From contig JADHYV010000041.1 in NCBI GenBank assembly GCA_027604705.1, forward strand, positions 1-64,000: a stretch of 64,000 bases of DNA, in the 5' to 3' direction. This DNA comes from Allomyces arbusculus (Eukaryota > Blastocladiomycota > Blastocladiomycetes > Blastocladiales > Blastocladiaceae). The position numbers and the translations under genes were made by a program. Below, one piece after another: positions 33,816-44,556 of the stretch (positions are counted from its first letter, which is position 1; the number at the start of each line of letters is the position of its first letter). The notes beneath the pieces are model-generated. The model ran no database searches and had not been told where the DNA came from. It saw only the letters and a program-made list of their open reading frames with translations.

Positions 33816-35113
33816 CTACGCCTCTTCTTCCACTGGCACTTCCTCTTCTCCGTCCTGCCCTGCCCGCGCGACCTTGTCTGGCGTCGGCGTCGTCACGCCG
33901 TCGCCCGGCTCGTCGTCGCCGTCCTGCAACCCGCCCGGATGACTTGGGCGCCGCTGCGCGTGCACGAACCGCACAACAATTGCCGACAAGTTATCGGTCG
34001 ACATGTTTTCCAACGCCTGGTGCACGAGCAGTTCCGCGGCCTGCTGAGGGTCCGGGCATGACATGACGAGGTTCACGGCTTCTTGGTCGGAAAGGACGTC
34101 CCAGATCTTTTCGCGAGTGGGGAAACCGCGAGTGAGTGGCCAAGTGCGAGTGAACAGTTACGAAATGGGGGTGGGAAAGTTTGCTTACGCCGTCGCACGC
34201 CAAAATCAGAAACTCGTCGTCGACAATCAGCTCGAGCTCGGTCGTATACGGGTTGCCCACGACGAGCTCCTTCATCGAGGTATCGCCGAGCGACCGCGTC
34301 ACAGCGAGCACGCCTGTTGGTTGAGCGCAAGGCGAGGTACGAGGGAGCAGACTCCGCGTGAGCCAATATCACAGCAACTGATACGGGAGAGATCGGGAAA
34401 ACACACCGTTCACGCGATTGTTGACCATGAACCCGCCAGCGTCAACGATCCGACGCGCCTCAAACGGATCGCTGCCCTTGTGGTCGTACGAGAGCCGAAT
34501 CGCCTGGCCCTTGCGGCACAGAACGGCGCGCGCGTCGCCGACATTGGCCGTATACAAAATGCGCTACCAAAATCACCTTACACCATCAGCACCGGGTCGC
34601 ATTCGCAGGGGAGAGCCAGTCGCGCCAACGCACCCGGTCTTCCTGCACCTGCACGAGGCACGCAACAGCGGTACACCCCGCATGGATATTAGCCTCGGCC
34701 ATGTGCTTATCGGCGCGCACAAACGCCTCGTCAAACAAATCCGGGATCGGCGTTTCCGGAGCAAACTCGTCGAGCAAAGTAGCGAGCACGAGATGCACGT
34801 TCTCTCCACACCAGACGGCGGCCTGCCGCCCAGCATGGCCGTCATAGACCGCAAAGAACCCTTGGCCGGGCACGCCGCGATAGTCTTGCACGATCGCGTG
34901 CGCGTCCTCCATGGTGCGCCGGTTGAGCCGGTTGCGGTCCTCGTGGAACCCGACACGGAACCCGGGCATGCGTGGCGGCATGCTGGCGTCGGCAGCGTCG
35001 GCAGTCTCGTCCGGGTCGGTCGAGAGGATCGGGAAGTGGTCGTCGTCGTCGGTGGCGCCATCGGGCAGGACCGACGTGGGCGCGTCGCCCAGGTCGGCGT
35101 CGGCGGCGGACAT
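33816..35113 (-). CDS. PTC1-like PP2C protein phosphatase, 350 aa
   Basis: Exons (minus strand): 35113-34634, 34563-34407, 34313-34189, 34106-33816; phases agree. PP2C enzymes are Mg/Mn-dependent Ser/Thr phosphatases; Ptc1 damps HOG and cell-wall MAPK signalling in yeast. Metal-binding motifs are visible: [72 protein letters not shown] and [12 protein letters not shown]. The WCGENVH block after the DGH motif is typical of the Ptc1 subgroup. The acidic N-terminus and Glu-rich C-terminal tail ([12 protein letters not shown]) are outside the catalytic fold. The frame is open upstream of 35113 without an ATG, so I start at ATG 35113. Confidence 0.92.
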
Positions 35114-35680
35114 GTTGATGATATTGGCCGTGGTGATGGTGCTGGGCGTTGCTGGTGGCACCGGGCGGTTGCTGGGGTCCTTCAGAGCGATCGCAAGTCG
35201 TTGACGCCGATCCGGGTGCTGCGCGAGCGCGAGAGCGTCTTGCACTGAGTAGCGGGCGGAAATGGAGCACAGGAGCGCGTCGCGGGGTATCGCGCTGCAG
35301 TTGGTCGGTAATGGTTGACGGCGTTGTGGGTGGCGACGTTGGCGTTCGACGTTGTGCCAGCTCGACCTTCGCGGTCACGAGAGGCATGGAAGGGACCCAC
35401 CTGGCGCAAACCGACTGCTGCTGCCACTGCTGCTCGACCACGCCCACAACAACCACAGTCCGCCACAGTCCTCATTGGAAAACAACCCACCCGAAATGAA
35501 AATGATGCCTATGCTCTGGTAAATACAACCATGAAAATGCCCTCTCGCTCACGCTGCTCCTCTGCCTTCTTGGCCGCGCGCACGCTCGCAGCCATGACGC
35601 CGACCCACCGCACAGAACGGCGCCTCCACGATCGCACAGCACTATCCGCCTCCCACTTTACTCCACACGCCCTCCACCCC
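35114..35680. other. Intergenic, PP2C upstream
   Basis: 567 bp between two leftward genes: PP2C promoter and KH-protein 3' end. No ORF supported. Confidence 0.4.
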
Positions 35681-37171
35681 TTACATGCCCGCTGGTGGCG
35701 CCGCCGCGCCCGGCGCCGCTGCCGGGGCCGCTGCCGCCGCCGCCGGAATCTGCTGCTGCGGCTGACCGGGCACCGGCACCGGAAACGTGGCCGGCTGCTG
35801 CTGCGGCAGCCCCGCGGGCGTTTGCGCATGGTGCAGCGCGTGCCCCTCATCGCGCTGCAACTCGTGCCGCAACTGTGTCTCGAGCAACCGCATCGCGCGA
35901 TCCACATCGAGCGCGGCACCCGTCACAGTGAATGGCACGTCGCCACGCGCGCCGCGCTCGTCCTCGACCTGGATCTTGCACCCGGACTGCATGCGCACGC
36001 GGTTGATCTTGGTCCCGCCCTTGCCAATCATCGCGCCCACCTTGTTCGGCGGACAGTAGAACGTGCGCGTTTCCACGGGACCACCGGCCGATGCGCCGTT
36101 CCCGCCAGGGGCGGCGCCGTATGGCGCGCCGGGGACGGGCGCACCGCCGCCGTGTGCGCCGCCCGGACCAGCACCTGCGCCCGGGTGGTACGTGTTGCGA
36201 CCGTAGGGGGGCCCCGGGGGAGCGCCTGCGGCCACATGGTGCATCCCGGCGTGCGCCATGGTGAGCGCGTACTCTGGGCGGTAGGGCCGGTCGTGGCAGA
36301 GCCGGTGTGCCTGTTCCGAAATGGTGACGAACATGTGGTAGGTCGCGATATGAATCGCGTCGGGCACGCCAATCATTTCGAGAAGCCGGTCCTGCGAGTG
36401 CGGCAGCGGCGTCGCAGTGGCCACAAGCCGCGCATTCGATTCCTCTTGGATTTCCTTAATCCGTTGGCCGCCCTTGCCAATGACCGACCCCATCCGCGAG
36501 TGCGGGATCAGGAACCGGATCGTCAACGGCGTCGACTCAACCGCGTCGGGGTAGGTTGCGCGCAAGTCACCGTGGTTGAGCATGCGCGCCACTTGTGCAA
36601 ACGCCTACAAATGGTGTGATCAACATCGAGTGAGATGGACGGATCATGCAAGAAAGCCATGACATCAGCTCCGTTGCCTCGTCCTGGGCCCCACTGATCA
36701 CCAACGCACCTTGGCAATCTCATCCACGGCGCCCGTCACCGTCAAAATCCGCTCCTGCGCGCCCGGGAAATGCTCCGAGACGTTCACTTTCGCGTGCGAC
36801 GTGTCGCGAATCGCGCGGATATTGTTGCCCATCTTGCCAATCACAACGCCGGCCTCCTTGACGCCAATCAGCGCGCGGGCCGTCAGTTCCGGCACACCGC
36901 CGGCGCCGGTGGCGCCTGCGGCCGCAGTGGGCGCCGGGTGCGCGTGGTGCCGCCGCGCCGCCGCAACGTGCGCCGGCGGAACGGCCGCGGTCGCAGGAAT
37001 CGCGCCGGGTTCGGGCGCCGACGTGGCCGAAGACGTTGGGGTCGCGCCGGGCGACCGCTCCCGGTCGGCCGCCGAGGAAGTGGTCGCCGAGGCGGTGGTC
37101 GACGCGTGGTGCGGCGCCACGGGACGGTCGCGCTCGCTGCGGTCCGCGGCGGTGGTCGGGAAGTCGGCCAT
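35681..37171 (-). CDS. Three-KH-domain RNA-binding protein (PCBP/hnRNP K/Pbp2-like), 461 aa
   Basis: Exons (minus strand): 37171-36710 and 36604-35681, joined in phase 0. Proteins with this architecture (yeast Pbp2/Hek2, fission yeast Rnc1, animal PCBPs) bind C- or U-rich single-stranded RNA or telomeric DNA to control mRNA stability and localisation. KH1 includes GVVIGKMGNNIRAIRDTS, KH2 includes GSVIGKGGQRIKEIQEES, and KH3 includes GAMIGKGGTKINRVRMQS. Each has a canonical GxxG loop (GKMG, GKGG, GKGG). The N-terminus is Thr/Ala-rich and disordered; a Gly/Pro/Ala linker separates KH2 from KH3 and the C-terminus is Pro/Gln/Ala-rich. I cannot assign a specific ortholog. Confidence 0.9.
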
Positions 37172-38412
37172 GGTCGTGGGTGCGGTGGGAGACCGGTCCG
37201 CGACAAAGGTGATATCAATCAAAGAGGCAAATCAAGACGAGGGGGCGTGCGTCCAAAAGGGCGAGAATCACGCGTCGTTGATGGCTCGACAGACAGGGAG
37301 GGTCGAGCGCAGTTGGGAAGGGAATCGAGGGGATGGGAGGGTGAACCACGTCTGTGCGGAAAAAGGGGAAGCCGGAGGAGAACCGATGAGGAGGGGTGCG
37401 TGATCAAGAGAAGCGGTGGAAAAGAGAGGGGCGCGGGCAAGCGAGAGAAAGGGGAACGATCACCGGCCGCAGCACAACACCCGCGCGCACTGCACTCGGC
37501 TCGGGTCAAGCGGCCTGGCGCTCGCTCGGGCTAGCGTAAGGCCATGGTCGGCGAGCGAGCGCGTGCTGGTGGACCGGCATGTACTGATCGCGCCGGTCGG
37601 TGGCTAGCGTGGTCATCCTGCTGGCGCCGGGTCGCTCCGTGGCGGGAACCGCGGCATCTTGGCCGCGACGAGCGCAACGGACCTGGCTCCTGGACCGAAT
37701 GCGGCGAGTCGGAGCGCGTCGTGGTGGACAGGCGCGCCGCGGTCGTGGTGTCGACAGAAACGGTCGTGAACAAGCTGCTCGCTGGTCGTCGAGCAAGTTG
37801 GAGGACAAGGAGTTGCATTCCGGTGTGGGGTCACCTGACTTGACTCTAATTGGATGCTGATCCTCTAGGCTTGCCGGCATCATTCTCACAAAACCCGCTG
37901 GATTGTCGAGCGACTCCAGTCTATCTCACTTCTCCCGAACAGACCATAAGTTGGTCAGAGTCTCATCGAATCCCGGCCGGATCCCATCGAATCTCACCCT
38001 CTTCAAGGTTGGGATTCCGCAAACATGCACTGTGCAGGAATCCCACGGCGCCCTTTGGCCACGTGTGATTTTTCAGAGTTTCGTCACTCATCTCAACGAC
38101 GTGGCAGCCGTTGCAGTTTGCATCCGCGCCGAAATTGATGCCGCTTGCATAAACCGAGCCTTGCCATCTTTCCTTCCAGTTTGAGCAGCTCAACAACGAG
38201 TGATATCTCACGAGACAAATTTGCAAGCCGAATCCAGGGCCGAATCTGCCCGTAGTCGAGTAAGGATCAGGGAGGATCAACATCTCCAGTGTCAAGGGCT
38301 GGCGCTCCTCAATCTTGACTTTTCAACGCCAGCAAACGGCCCCATTTTACGCTAAAGAACAATGGCAAGCGGCGAGCTGCGGCGCTGCCCGATTTATGCA
38401 ACGTGCTGGCTG

Positions 38413-38438
38413 GGGTGGGTGGGTGGGTGGGTGGGTGG
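38413..38438. repeat. (GGGT)n microsatellite
   Basis: About six tandem GGGT units inside the gene-free interval. Confidence 0.85.
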
Positions 38439-39765
38439 TGAAAAGAAAGTTAAAATAGACAGAACGGATGGGAAATCTATCCTGGCAGCCTTGGTCGCTA
38501 TGCTTGGCCCTTTCGCCCGCTGCAGTCTGGACGTCATCGAATCAAGCCGAAAAAACGACAACTGGTCGTTATTCCTGCAAAAGATCAAGTCGAACCGCAA
38601 CCCGGCCGCATCGAATAATCGAGAGCAAAAGAGAGTGGCCGCAGGCATGGACGGACGCTGGGCCCGACGTCGCCGATCCCCCGCTTCGACCCAAAGCAAG
38701 CACGCACGCGTTGTCGACCTTGACAAGTTTAACGCCCAGCAGAGCACCCATCTCGACTTGACGAGCCCGGATCTCGATCTTAACGCGCGGCGCGCTCAGC
38801 TGCCCAGACTCGCGTTTGGTCACGTAAATCTCCAGCAACGACGTGTTCGTACGGCCTGAAGTGGTGGTGGTGCCTGTGTGGTTCGAGCTCCGTTTCCAAG
38901 CGAGCTCGATCTTGCTTGGGCGGCACCTGTTGCGTGCTGACCGCGCCTGACCAACGTCCGCACGGCCGCATCTGCACCGGCGCCGGCGTGAAGTGGTGGG
39001 CAACGTCTGGGCCAACGGCACGACAAGCCAGCGACGGCGGCGCAACGAGAGTGGGCGGCGGCGACCCAAATTACGCCCCTCGTGCGCGCGCGGCGTGTCT
39101 GCACCCAGCAGCAGCAGTGTTCTGACTTGTGGCCGAGCGCGCGACCATCGACCCCTCTGGCTGTCCAAATTTTCTGCACCGACGGCGGCCGTGCACGCAA
39201 CCCACGAACGCACGGGCGCTCCAGCGATATTTCATTGCTCGTCCAGTCGATTCTCCTCCTTTCGGCGTCGCGCGACGTGACGCGCGCATCGCATCCTCTC
39301 CCAGACTCTTGCCGTTCGTCTGCCCGCCCGTCCGTCCCTCTGGGCCACGCAGCCACCGGCCCGCACGAATCCACGCCGTAAGCACAGACGAACGGCCAAC
39401 CAGCAACGCCAGATCACGGACGCACACGCGCGCGCTCGCCCAGGGACCCGTCCGTGTTCTGCCAAGTCCTTGCGCTGCCAACGGCCGACGGCGCGCCGTA
39501 ACCCCCGACGCCGCGCCGCGCGCAATCCGCTCGCGCAGGACCCAGACGCGTGGCCGCGCCCGACCGGCCAGCCAGCGCCCAATCACGATCGGCGTACCAG
39601 CCGGTGGGTCGCGTCGAGTATCCCACGTCGCGCTTCAGCACAAGCATCCCTGACGGGCGTGCGGCATCTGCATAGGTACGCGTGTTGTGTTGCTCTTGTC
39701 CCCCACCAACGCACTGGCCCGTGCTTCATTCCTGCGCGCGCACGCCGGCAAACCGCCGCGCTGGA

Positions 39766-39779
39766 CCCCCCCCCCCCCC
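39766..39779. repeat. Poly-C tract (14)
   Basis: Uninterrupted run of C in the gene-free interval; exact length may be unreliable. Confidence 0.8.
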
Positions 39780-40087
39780 GCCCTGGACCGTGATCTGCCA
39801 TCCGTGGACGGCCACGACCAGCCCTCGGGTCGCCGGCAGCTCGGCGGTTGGCAGGCGTGTGAACGAAAGGCCTCGCGCTCCTGCTGCTGCTGCTGCTGCC
39901 GGGTCAACCGTCCGTGCGTGCGCGCATGGGGGCGCGCGTCAAGTGTGCGCGTCCGTTCGCCTTTGGTTTGATGGTGGGTCGTCAAACAAGGGGAAGAAGC
40001 ACGGCGGCGGACGGCGAAGTCTGCATGGGAACACCGACTGACCGACCCTGACGCCCGCTTGATTGCTTTCTTCTGCCCACTCTGCCA

Positions 40088-40108
40088 CGTCCGTCCGTCC
40101 GTCCGTCC
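40088..40108. repeat. (CGTC)n microsatellite
   Basis: About five tandem units, roughly 260 bp upstream of the ATG of the Gln-rich regulator. Confidence 0.8.
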
Positions 40109-40366
40109 ATTTGCTGCCCTGATCCGACGCGTTACCCGCTCCGTGTCGTCCGCCTGCCTGCCCCGTTGCTCGTTTTCCGATTCCCGCCGCCCCGCCGCCG
40201 TCGTCGATACTGCAGCGCACGCGCCATCGCAGTCGCGCCCTTGTTCCCGGCGTGTCGCCGCCCAACCTTGTCCAGACGCACTCCGGCAACTCGTCCGCCC
40301 CCCACCCCCCGCGCCACTCGCGCTGCGCGTGATTCCTTCCTCTTTCTCCCCTTCCTCTCCATCCCA

Positions 40367-43300
40367 ATGTCGACGGCGAGCATGCACCACGCGGTGCCCG
40401 TGCCCGTCGCGGCCGTAAATGTGCCCGTGGTGGCCGCCCCAATCGCGCCGACGACGAGCGACCGGCACGCAGCCGACCACTTGCTAACGCTCGCCAACTT
40501 TGCCGCCGCGACGCCCTATTCGACGGCGGGATCGGCGGCACCGGCGGACCCGGGTGCGGCGGTACCGGCGCCGAGCGCGGCGACGAACGACGGTGCTGCG
40601 TACCAAATGTACGCGACTTATCCGGCAACGGTGCAGTACCACGGCGACGCGGGCCAGCAGCAGCAGCAGCAGCAGCAGCAGTACTTCCAGTACCATCAAC
40701 AGCAGCAGCAGCCACACCAATACGCGCCGACCACGCACGCGCAGCCGCACGCGCAGACGGTGTATTCGTACCCGACGATCACGGAGGCCGCCACGACGCA
40801 GCAGCAGTACTCGGCAACTACGCACGCGCAAACCGCCGTGTACCAGTACCCGTCGTCGTCGGACGCAGCGACACAGCAGCAGCAGGCGCAGCAGCCGTAT
40901 TCGCAGCAACATCAGCAGCAATACGCGACGCAGCAGCCGCAAGATAGCCAGCAGTACGCCACGCAACCGCAACAGCAGCAACACGCGCCGCAATACACGC
41001 AATCCCAACCGCCGCTCCCGCCCGCGAGTATGTACGCGCACCCGACCGCGACCGTGACCACAACGACCTCGACCACCACCACAGGTGCCCTTCCCTCGAT
41101 CCGCGAAGATGTGGCTTACGCGGCCCCACCCGACTCGTGGTCATCGCGGCCACGCACGGCGCCGACCGTCCCCTTGCCACCTCCGACCACCACCACGACG
41201 GCGGCCCCACCGCTGCCATCGCCAATCGAGGTCTCGTCTCGGCAGGTCGCGCACTTGCCATACGAGATTCCGCTCCCGGAACGCCGGTTTTCGACCAACG
41301 ACGTGCCCATTGGCGGTCGGCTCTTCCGCACGCCCGCCGCGTCGCCAAGATCGCTGTCGATCTCGGCGCCTTCCGCTGCCTACGTCCAGGGCTACTTGCC
41401 TGATAATCCTGCACCTGCTGTGGGAGCTCCAACGTCGCTTGCGTCGTCGACGTTCATTGATTCGAGTGTGGCGGCCCCAGGCGCGGCGGTGGCCGCCGAG
41501 GCGTCGGCGGTGAGTCACCAGCAGTACCACCACCACCAGCAGCAGCAGCAGCACGTTGCGGCAACGGCCTACACGAATGCGGTGCCGGCGACAGGGGCCA
41601 CGTACCAGTACGCTGGGGCGACATGGGCCTTGCAGCAGCAACAGCCAAGCCAACAGCAGCAGCAGCAGCAGCAGGAGCAGCACTACGTGTATCACTACCC
41701 GGCCCAGCACCAGTACGTGGCGCAATCTGCGTCTGGCACGGCGACCACGTCCGAGTATGCCAGCTATGCGGCCCCGACGGCGCAGCAGCAGTACCAACAG
41801 CAGAAGCAGGGGCCGGACGCGCACGCGACGACCGGCGACGTGCGCGGTGCCGTGGTGCATGCGGACATGGGCTCGCTCCGACTCGACGAGCAGCAGCTGC
41901 AGCAGCTGCAGCAACAACAGCAGTTGAAGCAGCAATCGAGTACGCACTCTCCGCTCGCGACGCAGGGCGACCTGGCGTCCACCGACGCGAGCCCCGCGAC
42001 CGTCACGATCGCACGGACCGCATCTAAGAAACGCAAGCGGCTGATTGGCGCCGCTGGCGTTCCGGCTCCTCCCTCGGGCCCGTCGACTGCCGACGTGTCC
42101 CCTGCCGACACGGCTGCGCCGGCCTCGTTCCCGACTTCGCCGATGCCTGCATTCGCCATGGACCCCGTCACGGGCATCCAGCCGAGCCCGCTTCTCGCAT
42201 CGCCGGATATCCACGCTTTGCGCAGCAAAAAGACGCGCACGGCGCCAGGCGAGGACGACGACGATCCTGCACGCACCGACCCCGTCTCGCTCGGCGCACC
42301 GGCCAATGCCTTACACGTGGCGTGGACGTCGACGGCCGCGGGCGATCCAGGGCCCGTCACGTACCACCAGATGGCTGCTGCTCCACCGGCAGCAGTGCCA
42401 GTGGATCCGGCGGCAACCGCGCACATGTACTCGGCGCTCTCGTCGTCGATGCCGCTAACGACCCCGGCGGCGGTCGCCATGGCGTACCCCATGCACGCGT
42501 CGCAGATGGCAGCAGTGCCGCCGTTGCCGCCGCCCGTGGCGCCCGGTGGTGGTGCGAGTTCCGCGGGCAGTCCGGCAGACCGCGCGGGCGACAAGTCGGA
42601 CCCGATCCCGCGCGTGCAGAAGCTGCGTTTCCCCGGCGACCTGTACGTTGAATTCTAACCCCATTCACTCGTCTCGTTCGTTGAATTGCTGACGGTTTTT
42701 CTTGTCTTTGCGTTTGCACAGATACACGCCACGACTGGTCCGGTACACGGGTGCCGCCAAGGAAGGTCTCTGCGACCTGTGTCCGCAGGGCAAGTTCCTG
42801 CAGCTCAAAAACTCGGCGTTCTGGTACCACAAGCAGTTCTACCACGGCATCTCGTCAGTCTCGGGCCTGCCCTTTGTCGAGCCGATCGAGCGGCGCACTG
42901 TGACCGTGCGCGTGCCGCCGGCCAGCAGCAAGTCGCGCAAGAGCGCGACCGCCAAGGCCGCCGACCCGGACGAACCGCCCGCGGCGGCGGCCGATGCCGC
43001 CGCCGACGCGGCCAACGGCGAAGCCTCCGCTGCTGCGGCGCCGCCCAAACCGCCCGTCGGTCGGCGCGACTCGGTGCAGCGCGACAAGCTGTACACGGTG
43101 ATTGAGGGTTTATGCCACCAGTGCCAGCAGTGGATTCCCCTGACCTCGGCCAAGCGGCGCACGTCGGCCGTCCTGTGGTATCGGCACGCGCACAAGTGCC
43201 ACGAGTACGAGAAACCGTCGAGCTTGCACGGCGCCGCGATGCTCGTGACCGCTGCAGCCGCGTCGTCGACGCACCCCGTGTCCTACAACCCCGTCCAGTA

Positions 43301-43902
43301 CGCGACGGATCCGGCCACAGGCGCGGCCTACGCGGTCGATCCAGCCGCTGCTGCAGCTGCCGTCGCTGGTGGATATGGTATGGTCGCGCAGCCGCACCAG
43401 ACGGTCGGGAATGGCGCGGCGGTCATGTATGCCGCGGCAGCGGCGGCGGCGAGCACGCCCATGGATATGGCAAGTGCCGCGGCGGCAGCCGCAATGACGG
43501 CCATGGCCGCGGGCGGTGGGCCCGGTGGCGCATCCGAGTCGCCGACGTTGACACTGTCGCAGCAGCACGGGGGCCCGTATCACCACACCGAGTACGCGGT
43601 ACATGCTAGCACGCCGACAGGGTACCTGCAGCAGCACCAGCAGCAGGTGCAGCAAGCGGCCATGGTGCATCAGCAGCAGTCGATGCACGAGCACCAGCAG
43701 CACCAGCACCAACAGCAGACGCAGCAGCAGTCGCAGCAGCCAATCGAGCTTCAGCCGCAGGCCATGTACCCGCTCGAGGCTGCGGCCGCGCCGCCGCCGC
43801 AGCTGTCGCAGCAAGCCTACACGAGCCACCCGCAGTACCACGCCTACGTGGACCAGCAACAGCACCACCACCACCACCAGCAGCAGCAGCAACACCAGCA
43901 GC

Positions 43903-43933
<31 letters not shown>

Positions 43934-44138
43934 ATACCAGTACGCGTCCCAGCCGGACCCGTCGCAGTTGCAGCAGTCGTACGCGCAGCAGTTGCCGTCC
44001 TTGCAGGGCACGTTGCCTGCGCAGCACGTACCCGAGCACCAACAATCGCAGCCGCAGGCACCGTCGCAGCCCGCGGGTTACGGCGCGAGTGCGTACCCGC
44101 AGTACGCGACCCACTCGGGCACGCCAGGCCACCAGTGA
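40367..44138 (+). CDS. Large Gln-rich transcription regulator with Rua1-C-type domain, 1230 aa
   Basis: Exons 40367-42642 and 42722-44138; the GTACGT donor inside a Leu codon rebuilds GDLYTPRLVRY. The domain at about residues 750-920 matches the Rua1 C-terminal family (formerly DUF4451). It has two Cys/His blocks: GLCDLCPQGKFLQLKNSAFW with YHKQFYHGISSVSGLPF, and GLCHQCQQWIPLTSAKRRTS with VLWYRHAHKCHEYEKP. C..C..H..H spacing suggests zinc binding. Rua1 of Ustilago controls secondary-metabolite genes, so this is probably a nuclear regulator. Both flanks hold long CAG/CAA-coded Gln runs (for example near 40660-40680, 41650-41680, 43905-43935) mixed with His, Tyr and Pro, typical of activation or prion-like domains. 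A basic KKRKR near 42030 could be a nuclear signal. The target is unknown. Confidence 0.85.
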
Positions 44139-44556
44139 TGTGACTCTAGTTCTCCAACTGAACGAGCCTCGTTCAAATTCGTGCTCTTTTGTTCCCCATC
44201 CTCGCCGTAATCTGTACATAGTGTTTGATCCCCCCCGCCAACCCTCCCTCCACCTCCCTCTCTCTCTTCTTTTTCGACATTCATGATGACCCCTTGATTC
44301 GTAGCGTGATTCCAGCAGTGTTCGGATCGCCCTCCAAAGTGCCGTTGACATTTCATTTTCGTCTTCATCTTTTCGTGCGCGCCCATGTGCAATTTTGTGT
44401 GCCAGTCTTCATCTTTTGTGCTCAAATCAAGACGATTCGACCCGACTTCATTTCCCTCTCTTGGTTGCGTCGCTGCGGAAACAAAGCGTGACGCGGAGAG
44501 CAAACGATGGCAGCTTTCATTTCAGATCACGACCAGAACAACACAAAATTGCACGC
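44139..44556. other. Convergent intergenic region
   Basis: 418 bp, T- and C-rich, between the stops of the Gln-rich regulator and PRP6. No gene. Confidence 0.4.

Larger units (their letters stand above)
37172..40366. promoter_or_regulatory. Long gene-free divergent interval (3.2 kb)
   Basis: This separates two head-to-head genes, the KH protein and the Gln-rich regulator. Overlapping ORFs up to 281 codons exist in several frames but are Arg/Ala/Gly/Pro-biased, resemble no family and look like GC-rich noise. The segment 37860-38360 is clearly lower in GC than its surroundings. Simple repeats sit at 38413-38438, 39766-39779 and 40088-40108. It may hold long 5' leaders, regulatory DNA or non-coding RNA. 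Confidence 0.45.

Noticed and set aside
37963-38295. 110-codon minus-strand ORF in the lower-GC island
   Set aside because: More protein-like than its neighbours, but no homology, no good ATG context and no splicing evidence; left as unexplained sequence.
39635-40480. 281-codon minus-strand ORF in the gene-free interval
   Set aside because: Composition is Arg/Ala/Gly-biased, other frames are equally open, and it overlaps the start of the Gln-rich regulator.
41141-42214. 357-codon antisense ORF rich in Leu/Arg runs
   Set aside because: Mirror of the CAG/CAA glutamine tracts on the plus strand, which read as Leu runs in reverse.
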